From Nocardia sp. alder85J (GTDB lineage Bacteria > Actinomycetota > Actinomycetes > Mycobacteriales > Mycobacteriaceae), in the NCBI RefSeq assembly GCF_020176955.2, contig NZ_JAIUCZ020000009.1, forward strand, positions 186,001 to 250,000: a stretch of 64,000 nucleotides of DNA. The letters are read 5' to 3'. The notes beneath the pieces are model-generated. The model saw nothing but the letters and a program-made list of their open reading frames with translations, was not told the DNA's origin and did no database searches. The position numbers and the translations under genes are program-made. Shown in pieces: positions 49,305-57,447 of this stretch; the stretch's first letter is position 1; each line of letters begins with the position of its first letter.

Positions 49305-50726
49305 CTACGAGGACTGCGCGGCGGGGTAGGCGCGGGCGGGCAGTCCGGCGCCGCCGGGCCGGAACACTCCCGGCGCATGGGTCACCGTGGTCTGCACGTA
49401 TTCCCGCAGCCCCTCCTCGGCGTATTCGCGGCCGAAACCGCTGCGCTTGATGCCCCCGAACGGCGCCCGCAGCGACATGCCGGTGCGGTTGTGGGTGTTG
49501 ACGAAGGTGAATCCGGCCTCCAGCCGGGCGGCGAACCGGAAGGCCCGGTCCTCGTCCGCCGACCACACCGAGGCGCCCAGCCCGAGCACGGAATCGTTGG
49601 CCCGGAACACCACTTCGTCCTCGGTGCGATAGGTGAGCAGCGGCACGGAGGGCCCGAACTGCTCGGTGCTCACCAGGGGCGTGTCGTCCGGCGGGGTGCG
49701 GACCAGGACCGCGTCCGCGAAGTATCCGTCCCCGCCGGGGCCGCGGGCCAGCGTGACGACCTCGCCGCCGCGCGCGGCCGCGTCCCGCACCAACGCCGAG
49801 ATGCGTTCCACAGCAACCCGGTTCACCACCGGGCCCATGGTCACGTCGTCCTCGCACGGGTCGCCGATGCGCAGGATCCGCTGGGCCGCGGCCACATACG
49901 CGTCGAGGAACTCCTCGGCCCGGTGCTGCGGGACGTACAACCGCTTGGCGGCCATGCAGACCTGGCCGGAGGTGGCGAACGACGCCAGCACCAGCCGCTC
50001 GTAATCGTCTGCCGTGAGCGCGAAATCGTCGAGGAACACCGCCGGGTCGTTGCCGCCGAGTTCGAGCACCACCGGGGTCAGCGCCTGCCCGGCCGCCGCG
50101 GCGATGCTGCGCCCGGCGGCGTCACCACCGGTGAAGGCGACCTTGCCGACCAGTGGATGGGCGACCAGCGCCTGCACCAGTTCGGCGCCGCCGTGCAGCA
50201 CCGTGGTCTCCGGCAGCAGCTCCGCGACCGCCGTGACCGTCAGCGGCGCCAGCGGGGAAGGCTTGAGCAGCACGGTGTTTCCCGCCGCCAGCGCCGGGCC
50301 GAGCTTCAGCACCGACAGGATCACCGGGGCGTTCCACGGCGTCACGGCCGCGATCACCCCGTAGGGGCGCGGGGTCAGGGTGAGCCGGCCCTCGGCGTCG
50401 TCGATCTCGGTGGGGCCGTACACCGCCGCCGCGTGCGCGCACACCCACTCCAGATAGCGTGCGGCGAAACCGATCTCGCCGCGGCAGTCGGCGATCGGTT
50501 TGCCGCTCTCGCGGGCCAGCAGCGCCGCCAGTTCGTCGGCGTCCGAGGCCAGTTCGGCGGCCGCGGAACGCAATCGGTTCAGCCGCTGCGGCAACGGCAG
50601 CGCGGACCAGCCGCGGGCACGGCCGTGGGCGGCGCGCGCCAGTTCGTCCACGGCCGTCACCGGGGTGACCGGGACCGACCCCACGATCTCGCGCGGGCGG
50701 GCCGGATTCTCCCGCTGGATCCTCAT
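49305..50726 (-). CDS. Aldehyde dehydrogenase
   Basis: A 473-residue NAD(P)-dependent aldehyde dehydrogenase: TPWNAPVIL near residue 130, KPSPLAPLT for cofactor binding, the catalytic Glu in VVLELGGNDP, the catalytic Cys in SGQVCMAAKR, and FGGIKRSGFGREY near the end. It is the last gene of a five-gene operon and overlaps the FAD monooxygenase gene by 4 bp. The operon probably oxidises an aldehyde released by the monooxygenases. An alternative role in oxidising Lcp products cannot be excluded, since lcp is next door, yet it is on the other strand and behind a terminator. Confidence 0.93.
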   Translation of the reverse strand: MRIQRENPARPREIVGSVPVTPVTAVDELARAAHGRARGWSALPLPQRLNRLRSAAAELASDADELAALLARESGKPIADCRGEIGFAARYLEWVCAHAAAVYGPTEIDDAEGRLTLTPRPYGVIAAVTPWNAPVILSVLKLGPALAAGNTVLLKPSPLAPLTVTAVAELLPETTVLHGGAELVQALVAHPLVGKVAFTGGDAAGRSIAAAAGQALTPVVLELGGNDPAVFLDDFALTADDYERLVLASFATSGQVCMAAKRLYVPQHRAEEFLDAYVAAAQRILRIGDPCEDDVTMGPVVNRVAVERISALVRDAAARGGEVVTLARGPGGDGYFADAVLVRTPPDDTPLVSTEQFGPSVPLLTYRTEDEVVFRANDSVLGLGASVWSADEDRAFRFAARLEAGFTFVNTHNRTGMSLRAPFGGIKRSGFGREYAEEGLREYVQTTVTHAPGVFRPGGAGLPARAYPAAQSS

Positions 50727-51865
50727 GCCGTGGTCTCCAGCGAATCCATCAGGCAGGCCCGGCGCAGATGTGCCCGGGTGGCCACGGGATCGGCTGCCAG
50801 CGTGCGCAATTGCTGCCGATAGCGCTCGTCGTGGCCGTGCAGATGCGACCAGTTGGCGCGGCTGGTGCGCTGCACGTGTTCCACCGCGACGGTGTGGCGC
50901 TGCCGGGCGGCGTCGTCGAGCACCCGTTCCGGTGCGCCCGCCAGCACGTCGGCCAGCGCGGTGGTGAGGCGGACCGCGTCGTGGATGCCGCTGTTCATGC
51001 CGAGCCCGCCGAGCGGATTGTTGACGTGCGCGGCATCGCCCATGAGCAGCACCCGGCCGAGCCGGAAATCCGGGGTGACCCGCTCGTGCACGCGATACAG
51101 GGTGGCGTGCGCGATGCGCCAGCGCCGCCCGAGGTCGGCGACCCGCGTCAAACGCTCGGGCAGCCGCCGCAATTCGACATCGTCGGGGGTGTCGCCCGCG
51201 GTGGGCAGCAGTACCCGCCAGTGGTCGGGGGTGCGCAGCAGCACCAGCCATTCGTCCGGATCGAAGACGTAGTTGATGGGGGCGATACCGGGCAGCACAC
51301 CGGTCAGCTCCTCGTCGACCGAGGCGACGAGGAAACGGCCCGGATAGGTGCTGCCGTCGAATCCGGCGCCGATGCCGTGCCGCACCGCCGAATGCGCGCC
51401 GTCGGCGCCGATCAGCCAATCACCGCGCACGACACCGTGATTCGTGGACACCGCGACACCGTCCGGCCCCGTCTCGACACCGGTCACCGCGTGATCGAAA
51501 CGCACCTGCGCGGTCGCGGGCAGCGCGTCGAGCAGGATGGGGGTGAGCTTGCTCTGCTCGCACTGCACCCGGTACGGGAACGCCGTGTCACCGGCGAGCA
51601 CACCCATGTCCAGGGTGGCGATGGCGTCGCCGCCGCGCTCGCGGTACTGGAAGGTCTCGGCCACCAGGCCCGCCCGCAGCAGCGTGTCCACCACACCGAG
51701 TTCGCGCAACATCTCCAGCGTCGGCGGATGGAAGGTGGAGGCGCGCGATTCGGTCGCCAGCCGCGGACCCTGTTCCAGCACGGTGACATCGACGCCGCGC
51801 CGGGCCAGCGCCAGGGCCGCGGTGAGTCCCACCGGTCCGGCCCCGGCGATCACGACGGTGCTCAT
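50723..51865 (-). CDS. FAD-dependent aromatic hydroxylase-like monooxygenase
   Basis: A 380-residue group A flavoprotein monooxygenase: GxGxxG as VVIAGAGPVGLTAALALARR at the N terminus, the DG motif LIGADGAHSAVR, and the GD motif RVLLMGDAAHVNNPLGGLG. Such enzymes hydroxylate activated aromatic rings with NAD(P)H and O2. It is short compared with phenol-hydroxylase types and lacks their C-terminal thioredoxin-like domain. It overlaps aldehyde dehydrogenase genes on both sides, so it is part of the same pathway. Confidence 0.92.
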   Translation of the reverse strand: MSTVVIAGAGPVGLTAALALARRGVDVTVLEQGPRLATESRASTFHPPTLEMLRELGVVDTLLRAGLVAETFQYRERGGDAIATLDMGVLAGDTAFPYRVQCEQSKLTPILLDALPATAQVRFDHAVTGVETGPDGVAVSTNHGVVRGDWLIGADGAHSAVRHGIGAGFDGSTYPGRFLVASVDEELTGVLPGIAPINYVFDPDEWLVLLRTPDHWRVLLPTAGDTPDDVELRRLPERLTRVADLGRRWRIAHATLYRVHERVTPDFRLGRVLLMGDAAHVNNPLGGLGMNSGIHDAVRLTTALADVLAGAPERVLDDAARQRHTVAVEHVQRTSRANWSHLHGHDERYRQQLRTLAADPVATRAHLRRACLMDSLETTA

Positions 51866-53250
51866 GACGTGTGCAGGGCGAAACGCCCCTCGATGCCGAC
51901 CACCCGGGCGCCGGTGAAGAACCGCAATGTTTCCGCGGTGCCCTCCTCGCCCAGCCCGGACACGCCCCACGCCGGGCGCGGGGTCATCAGGTGCAGGCTC
52001 ATGATCGACGACCCGTTCACCTTCACCTCGCCCGCGCGGATGCCCCGGGCCACGGCCAGCGCGAATTCGGTGTCGGCGCCGCACACATAACCCTCCAGGC
52101 CGTAGGGGACGGCATCGGCCAGTTGCACGATGTCCTCCGGCCGTTCGTAGGTGACCACTCCGGCGACCGGGCCGAAGATCTCGTCGGCGAGATCGCCCTC
52201 GAGCAGGGTGGGAGTGACGTAGTTGCCGGTCTCGGGCACCGTGCCGAAATCGCGGTGCGGTCGCTGCGCCACCGCGGCCCGGATCGCCGCGGCGTGCCGG
52301 GAGCGCACCAGCGGCCCGAATTCGGTGTGCTCGTCCAGAGGCGGCCCGACCCGCAGCGCTTCCAGGCGCTTGCCGATCGCCTCGAGCAGTTCGGGTGCGC
52401 GGGCCGCGGGCAGGATCAGCCGCCCGAGCGCGCGGCACCACTGACCGTTGAGTGTGGTGAGCAGTTCGGCGGCCACCCGGGCCGCGGTGTCGGTGTCGGC
52501 GTCGGGCAGCACCACCAGCGGATTGTTGCCCCCCAATTCCAGCTGGCAGGGCCGGAACAACGGCGCGGAGGCGGTGGCCACCGCCCGGCCACCGGCCACT
52601 CCGCCGGTGAAGGACACGGCCTTGATCCGGGGGTCGTCCACCAGCCGCACGCCGGTGGCGACGCCACCGTGCACCAGCTGGAACATGCCCGCGGGCACAT
52701 GTTCCGCGATCACCCCGGCCAGCAGCGTCGCGCTGTACGGGGTCAACTCGCTGACCTTGAGGATCACCGGGCATCCGGCGGCCAGCGCGTTGGCGACCTT
52801 GTGGGCGGCCATCGGCGCGGGCGCGTTCCAGGGCACCAGCGCCAGCGCCGGGCCCAGCGGCAGCCGGTGCACCTCGACCCCGTCGCGGTCCTCGCGCAGC
52901 GCCCCCGCGCGCAGCTGGGCGGCCGCCAGCCGGAACGATCCGGCGACGATCACCCCCAGCGGCCGGGTCTGGGTCACCGGCACGCCGGTGGCGAAGGAAT
53001 CCAGGTCCGCCAGGCGGGCCACCTGGGTGTCGAGGGCGTCGGCGATGGTCTCGAGCAGATCCGCGTCGATGCGCCCGCCGGCGGCGTCCGCGACGGCCAG
53101 CGCGCGGTCCACTCGTTCCGGTGCGGTCGCGACGGCCCGGGCCACCGGGGCTCCGGTGGCCGGATCCTCCAGGGCCACACCGAGATCCACGCTCGGCGTC
53201 GCCCATTCGCCGTCGACGAGATCGCGGATCTCGGGCAGTTCGACGGTCAT
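51862..53250 (-). CDS. Aldehyde dehydrogenase (second)
   Basis: A 462-residue member of the aldehyde dehydrogenase superfamily. VPWNAPAPM, KVSELTPYSA, the Glu in CQLELGGNNP and the Cys in NGQWCRALGR are in the correct order. It is diverged from the other copy in the operon (for example QWCRA against QVCMA), so the two probably serve different aldehydes. The N terminus has a family-like RDLVDGEW. Both ends overlap neighbouring genes by 4 bp. Confidence 0.92.
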   Translation of the reverse strand: MTVELPEIRDLVDGEWATPSVDLGVALEDPATGAPVARAVATAPERVDRALAVADAAGGRIDADLLETIADALDTQVARLADLDSFATGVPVTQTRPLGVIVAGSFRLAAAQLRAGALREDRDGVEVHRLPLGPALALVPWNAPAPMAAHKVANALAAGCPVILKVSELTPYSATLLAGVIAEHVPAGMFQLVHGGVATGVRLVDDPRIKAVSFTGGVAGGRAVATASAPLFRPCQLELGGNNPLVVLPDADTDTAARVAAELLTTLNGQWCRALGRLILPAARAPELLEAIGKRLEALRVGPPLDEHTEFGPLVRSRHAAAIRAAVAQRPHRDFGTVPETGNYVTPTLLEGDLADEIFGPVAGVVTYERPEDIVQLADAVPYGLEGYVCGADTEFALAVARGIRAGEVKVNGSSIMSLHLMTPRPAWGVSGLGEEGTAETLRFFTGARVVGIEGRFALHTS

Positions 53251-54521
53251 CGGGCCGCCTCCTCGGGGGCGGTGGCGAACAGTTCGTTGGCGCGCGACTC
53301 GGTGACGATGCGCGCCACCTCGAGCATGCCGCGCTCGGCCGGGAAGGTCATGACCAGGCCCATCGCGAGATCGCGCAAGGATCGCCCGACCACCCCGGAC
53401 ATCGACGCCGCCGAGGTGCCGCCGGCCTTCAGCGCGCCCAGCGCCACCTGGAAACACGCCTCGGTGACCGCGCCCTTGCCCAGGCGCCACTGCGCGAACA
53501 CCTCGGACTTCGACTTGAACGGCACCTCGGCGGTCTCCACCGCCAGCTGGTACCGCAGCCACAGGTAGGCCGATTGCAGGCTGCGGGTCATCTCACCGAA
53601 CAGCAGCTGGTGCACGGGGGAGGAGGCGATCGGCTCGCCGGTGTCGGCGAAGGTGCGGGTGGTGGTCGCGGTGAGGATCTCGTCGTAGACCCGTTGTGCG
53701 CAACCGGTGTACACCGCCGCGATGGCCAGCTGATTGCCCACGAAGCTGCCGCGGCTCTGGGTGAGCATCTTGGTGAAGGCCCCCGGCACGGCCAGCGCCT
53801 CGTCGTCGGCGATGAACACGTCGTCGAGCCGGATGCCGTTGTTGGCGGTGGCCCGCATGCCCAGCCCGTCCCAGGGCGCGCGTACCCCGACCCCGGGCGC
53901 GTCCCGCGGCACGAAGAAGGTGGCCAGGCCCTCGGCGGTGTCGTAGCCCTCCAGTTTGGCGGAGGTGAGGTAGTAGTCGGCGACGCCGGTGGCGCAGCCG
54001 AAGGACTTCTCCCCGTTGAGGATCCAGCCGCCGTCCACCTTGTGCGCGGTGGTCGCGATGGTGATGTTGGCGCCGGCGGTCTTCACCGATTCGGAGGCGA
54101 AGTTGGCCAGCCAGATCCCGTCGGCCATCCGGGTCAGCACCTTCTCGGCGAAGGCGCGGACCGCCGGGATCTCGTTGTCGGCGAACAGCCCCGCGTCGAT
54201 GGCCTCGAGCGGCAGCAGTCCGCGCGAGGCGCTGGTGCTGTGGAAGAAGAAGGCCAGCGCGGTGGACGGGCACGCGGTGCCCATGGCGAAGGTGGCCGCG
54301 GCCAGATCGCGCAGCGTGCCGCCGAGCCCGCCGAACTTCTCCGGCACCACCAGTCCCAGCAGCCCCGCTTCGCGCAGCAGTGCGACGTGCGAGGCGGGGA
54401 AGGTGCCGGTGCGGTCGGCCTCCTCGGCACACTCGCGCAGGGTCGGCAACACGGACTCGACGCGTTCGGCGCGTTCGCGCTCCGGCGTGGTCATGTCTTC
54501 GACGAGTCGTTCTCCGATCAT
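53247..54521 (-). CDS. Acyl-CoA-dehydrogenase-like (group D) flavin monooxygenase
   Basis: A 424-residue protein with the acyl-CoA dehydrogenase fold (LREAGLLGLVVPEKFGGLGG, WILNGEKSFGCATGVADYYL). In this context it is more likely a two-component monooxygenase, because the gene directly upstream is its flavin reductase and both overlap by 4 bp; HsaA, DszC and pyridine monooxygenases have this architecture. It lacks the YGGT-type C-terminal dehydrogenase motif. It would use reduced FMN or FAD and O2 to oxygenate or cleave a ring. An ordinary acyl-CoA dehydrogenase is the alternative. Confidence 0.87.
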   Translation of the reverse strand: MIGERLVEDMTTPERERAERVESVLPTLRECAEEADRTGTFPASHVALLREAGLLGLVVPEKFGGLGGTLRDLAAATFAMGTACPSTALAFFFHSTSASRGLLPLEAIDAGLFADNEIPAVRAFAEKVLTRMADGIWLANFASESVKTAGANITIATTAHKVDGGWILNGEKSFGCATGVADYYLTSAKLEGYDTAEGLATFFVPRDAPGVGVRAPWDGLGMRATANNGIRLDDVFIADDEALAVPGAFTKMLTQSRGSFVGNQLAIAAVYTGCAQRVYDEILTATTTRTFADTGEPIASSPVHQLLFGEMTRSLQSAYLWLRYQLAVETAEVPFKSKSEVFAQWRLGKGAVTEACFQVALGALKAGGTSAASMSGVVGRSLRDLAMGLVMTFPAERGMLEVARIVTESRANELFATAPEEAAR

Positions 54522-54997
54522 CGGGCAATCCCCTCGTGGTAGGTGCGATCGTGGTAGATGAGCGGGGCGGCCGGGCGCGGCGTGGCCGCGTCCTGGACCA
54601 GCCCGAGCACGATGGTGTGATCGCCGGCGGGGTAGCACGCGGCCACCACGCAGTCGATCCAGGCGACCGCGTCGGTGAGGACGGCGGTGCCGGTGGTCGC
54701 GACGTCCCAGTCGCCGAGCGCGAAGCGGTCGTCGGCGGCGGGGCCGGCGAAGCGGCGCCCGATCTCCTCGTGGTCGCTGCCGAGCACGTTGACGGCGAAG
54801 ACGCCGCTGCTGCGGATCAACCGGCAGGTCGTGCTCTGCGACATCACGCATACCGAGACGAGCGGCGGATCGAGCGCCACACTGGTGAATGAACTGGCGG
54901 TCATACCGTGGTGGCCGCCCTCCTCGGTGCACGTGGTGACCACGACGACACCGGAGGCCCATTGCGCCAGCACCGTACGGAGATACCGGGAGTCCAT
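54518..54997 (-). CDS. Flavin reductase (HpaC/HsaB type)
   Basis: A 159-residue protein with the flavin-reductase-like split-barrel pattern: LAQWASGVVVVTTCTEEGGH, HGMTASSFTSVALDPPLVSV, FAVNVLGSDHEEIGRRFAG and the closing PLIYHDRTYHEG. It supplies reduced flavin to a partner oxygenase, here almost certainly the next gene. It is first in a five-gene operon; a GTTTC-N7-GAAAC site lies 10 bp upstream of the start codon, where a bound regulator would directly affect transcription. Confidence 0.93.
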   Translation of the reverse strand: MDSRYLRTVLAQWASGVVVVTTCTEEGGHHGMTASSFTSVALDPPLVSVCVMSQSTTCRLIRSSGVFAVNVLGSDHEEIGRRFAGPAADDRFALGDWDVATTGTAVLTDAVAWIDCVVAACYPAGDHTIVLGLVQDAATPRPAAPLIYHDRTYHEGIAR

Positions 54998-55006
54998 AGC
55001 TGCTCC

Positions 55007-55120
55007 GTTTCGGTAGTGGAAACGCTGTAACGCACAAGGTAACGGTGCCGGGCAGATCGCGCAAGCGGAGCAGCTGATCGCGGGAGCGGACCAGCGGGAT
55101 GGTGTTTCCCATCGGGAAAT
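55007..55120. promoter_or_regulatory. Two GTTTC-N7-GAAAC-type sites between flavin reductase and iclR
   Basis: CGTTTC-N7-GAAACG (55007-55023 core) continues as GAAACGCTGT, identical to the site at 43936. GTTTC-N7-GAAAT (55104-55120), which contains TTTCCC-ATC-GGGAAA, lies 22 bp before the iclR start. TACACT (55130-55135) fits a -10 box for a leaderless iclR transcript. Both genes therefore carry a site, as expected for an autoregulated IclR-type regulator. Confidence 0.75.
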
Positions 55121-55141
55121 CTCCTCCCCTACACTGACCAA

Positions 55142-55927
55142 GTGCCCGATACCGAAACCGACGGCCAGAGTCGCTCCATCGCGGCCGTCGAACGCGCGAT
55201 GGACGTGCTGCTGCTCTTCGGTCGCAGCGGCCGTTCCGATCTCGGCGTCACCGAGATCGCCAATGAGCTCGGCCTCACGAAAGCCGCTGTGCACCGCATA
55301 CTTACGGCGCTGCGCAGCCGCGATCTGATCAGCCTGGAACCCAGCACTCGCCGCTACGCGCTCGGGCACGCGGCGATGGCGCTGGGCCGGGCGTATCTGG
55401 CCCGCACCGACCTGCGGGTGATGGCGGGCCCGGAACTGCGCCGGCTGGCCTCGCTGACCGGGGAGACGGCCACCCTGTCCATCCGCCGCGGCGATACCCG
55501 CATGTACGTGGACCAGGTGGTGCCCGATCAGGAACTGAAGATGGAACTGGTACTGGGACAACCGTATCCGCTGCACGCCGGCAGTTCCTCGAAGGTGATC
55601 CTCGCCTATCTGCGCAAGGATCAGATCGACGAATATCTGGAGCGCAACGAGCTGATCGGGTTCACCGACGCCACCATCACCTCGCAGCGCAAACTGCGCG
55701 TCGAGCTGACCGCCGTGCGCAAGCGCGGCTACGCCTGTTCGATGGGGGAGCGCCAGATCGGCGCGGCCTCCATCGCCGCGCCGATCCTCGACCACGACGG
55801 TGGCGTGGTGGCCTCGATCAGTGTCTGCGGGCCGCTGCCGCGGTTCGAGCCGCACATGGACGAATACGCGCCGGTGCTGCTCGATGCCGCGAACACGCTG
55901 TCCACCCAGCTCGGTTACACCGCTTAG
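55142..55927 (+). CDS. IclR-family transcriptional regulator
   Basis: A 261-residue regulator that starts at a GTG without a ribosome site, just after a -10-like TACACT, so the mRNA is probably leaderless. The N-terminal winged helix reads LGVTEIANELGLTKAAVHRILTALRSRDLI; the effector domain holds GQPYPLHAGSSSKVILAYL and SMGERQIGAASIAAPI, typical for IclR ligands of aromatic or small-acid type. Operator copies stand before it, before the divergent five-gene operon and before distant operons, so it probably governs the whole GTTTC-N7-GAAAC set. Whether it activates or represses cannot be read from sequence. Confidence 0.94.
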   Translation: MPDTETDGQSRSIAAVERAMDVLLLFGRSGRSDLGVTEIANELGLTKAAVHRILTALRSRDLISLEPSTRRYALGHAAMALGRAYLARTDLRVMAGPELRRLASLTGETATLSIRRGDTRMYVDQVVPDQELKMELVLGQPYPLHAGSSSKVILAYLRKDQIDEYLERNELIGFTDATITSQRKLRVELTAVRKRGYACSMGERQIGAASIAAPILDHDGGVVASISVCGPLPRFEPHMDEYAPVLLDAANTLSTQLGYTA

Positions 55928-56631
55928 AGATTCGCGCCGGGCTTGAACACCCCGAGCGCGGCCGCGGCGAGCACGCTGCCCCAGATGGCCCACACGTAGG
56001 GCAGGCAGCCGTTCACGCTGCGACGCAGCACGGCCTCCAGGTCCGGGCCGGATTCGCCGCCCATCAGGCGGCCGAAGGCGGGACCGAAGGGACGCAGGGT
56101 CAGCCGGATGCCCAGTCCGGCGGCGACGGCGGTGCACCAGAGCAGGATCTTGCCGCCGAGCCAGCGTGGATTGGTGGTGACGCCGAACGGGTCGTGCGCG
56201 ATCAGGGTGTAGAACCCGGCGGCCGCCATCCCCGCGATCGCCGCGATCCGCAGGGCTAGGTCGACGCGGACCACGATCGGGAAACGGCCGTGGGTGCGGT
56301 GGGTGACCACCGCCGCCGCCAGCCAGGCCAGCGCGAACACCCAGACCAGCGCCACCAGCCACCAGGGGAACAGCGCGATCCCGAACAGTGTGGCGCCGTG
56401 CGGGTCGCAGGCCATCAGCGTCACGCCGCTGGGCAGGAACAGGATCAGGCAGATGCGCGGGGCCAGGTCCAGCCCGCTCATGATGGCCAGCGCGGTGGCG
56501 CGGGCCGGCGGCGTGAGCCGCGGATCGATGACGAAGCGGCTCGAGTAGAAGACGCCGAGGTCGCCACCGAGCCAGAAGACGAACAGCACCAGGTGCAGCA
56601 GGATCCACCAGCCGTAATGATGCGGGCCCAT
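55924..56631 (-). CDS. Integral membrane protein (DUF2269-like)
   Basis: A 235-residue protein with about six hydrophobic segments. The first carries WILLHLVLFVFWLGGDLGVF, with a conserved-looking His and a Trp-Leu-Gly-Gly turn as in DUF2269 proteins. The ATG at 56631 follows AGGACA; a GTG at 56661 is possible. The function is unknown; such proteins sometimes carry heme ligands. Its stop codon overlaps that of the convergent iclR gene by 4 bp. The isochorismatase gene lies 73 bp upstream on the same strand. Confidence 0.8.
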   Translation of the reverse strand: MGPHHYGWWILLHLVLFVFWLGGDLGVFYSSRFVIDPRLTPPARATALAIMSGLDLAPRICLILFLPSGVTLMACDPHGATLFGIALFPWWLVALVWVFALAWLAAAVVTHRTHGRFPIVVRVDLALRIAAIAGMAAAGFYTLIAHDPFGVTTNPRWLGGKILLWCTAVAAGLGIRLTLRPFGPAFGRLMGGESGPDLEAVLRRSVNGCLPYVWAIWGSVLAAAALGVFKPGANL

Positions 56632-56704
56632 GATTGTCCTAAGGAGTGCGGCGGAAGGCACTGCGGCACATCGTTGTTCGCAGCCGGTCCGGTAACGGGG
56701 AGGG

Positions 56705-57436
56705 TCAGCGCAGCAGGGTCAGCGCGGTGTCGAGGTCGATCACGTCGGCGTACTTGGCGTCGAGATCGAGCAGGTTCGCCTCGTGCAGCCGCGGGTCGCG
56801 GTCGCCGCAGGCGTCGGCCACCACCAGCGGGCGGAAGCCGTGCTGGAGCGCGTCGGTCGCGGTGGCGCGTACACAGCCGCTGGTGGTGAGGCCGGTGATC
56901 AGCGTGGTGTCGACGCGCTGCGCGGTCAGGGTGGCGGCCAGCGCGGTGCCGTGGAAACCACTGGCGTAGTGCTTGGACACCACCGTCTCGCCGGCCCGCG
57001 GCGCCGGATCGGCCGGGAACTCGGCCAGCGGGTTGCCCTCCTCGAAAGCGTTCAGCGCCGGGACCTTCCTGCGGAACAGGCCGCCGTCGGCGGTGCCCGG
57101 CCGGTAGCTGACCCGGGTGAACACCACCGGCACACCGGTTTCCCGGGCGCGGGCCACCAGCCGGGCGGTGGCCGCCACCGCGTCCTCCACCGGCGCGCGC
57201 AGCGGCGAGCCGTCGGTGAGGTAGGCGGCGCAGACGTCGATCACCAGCACGGCGAGCCGCTCGCCCGCGCCGAGGCGCGCGGCGAAACCGTGGGTGCGGT
57301 AGTCGGCGACCAGGTCGGTTGCGTCTGCCGGGGTCGGGAGGTGCTGTGGCGCTGCGATGTTCGTGGCGGCCGAGTTGCCGGCCGCCGGGTCGTACGGCGT
57401 CGGTGGGCGGTTCTCGGTCGGGTTGTCCTCGGGCAC
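56705..57436 (-). CDS. Isochorismatase-family cysteine hydrolase (amidohydrolase type)
   Basis: This 243-residue protein begins at a GTG and has a disordered leader of about 50 residues. The catalytic Asp67 (VLVIDVC), Lys155 (VSKHYASGF) and Cys188 (TGLTTSGCVRATA) are all present. The TSGCVRATA motif is typical of N-carbamoylsarcosine amidase and related hydrolases, a group that also contains maleamate amidohydrolase. It would split an amide to acid and ammonia. It follows the CaiB-type gene by 11 bp, so the two and probably the membrane protein form one transcript. Confidence 0.9.
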   Translation of the reverse strand: MPEDNPTENRPPTPYDPAAGNSAATNIAAPQHLPTPADATDLVADYRTHGFAARLGAGERLAVLVIDVCAAYLTDGSPLRAPVEDAVAATARLVARARETGVPVVFTRVSYRPGTADGGLFRRKVPALNAFEEGNPLAEFPADPAPRAGETVVSKHYASGFHGTALAATLTAQRVDTTLITGLTTSGCVRATATDALQHGFRPLVVADACGDRDPRLHEANLLDLDAKYADVIDLDTALTLLR

Positions 57437-57447
57437 GGTGGTTCTCC

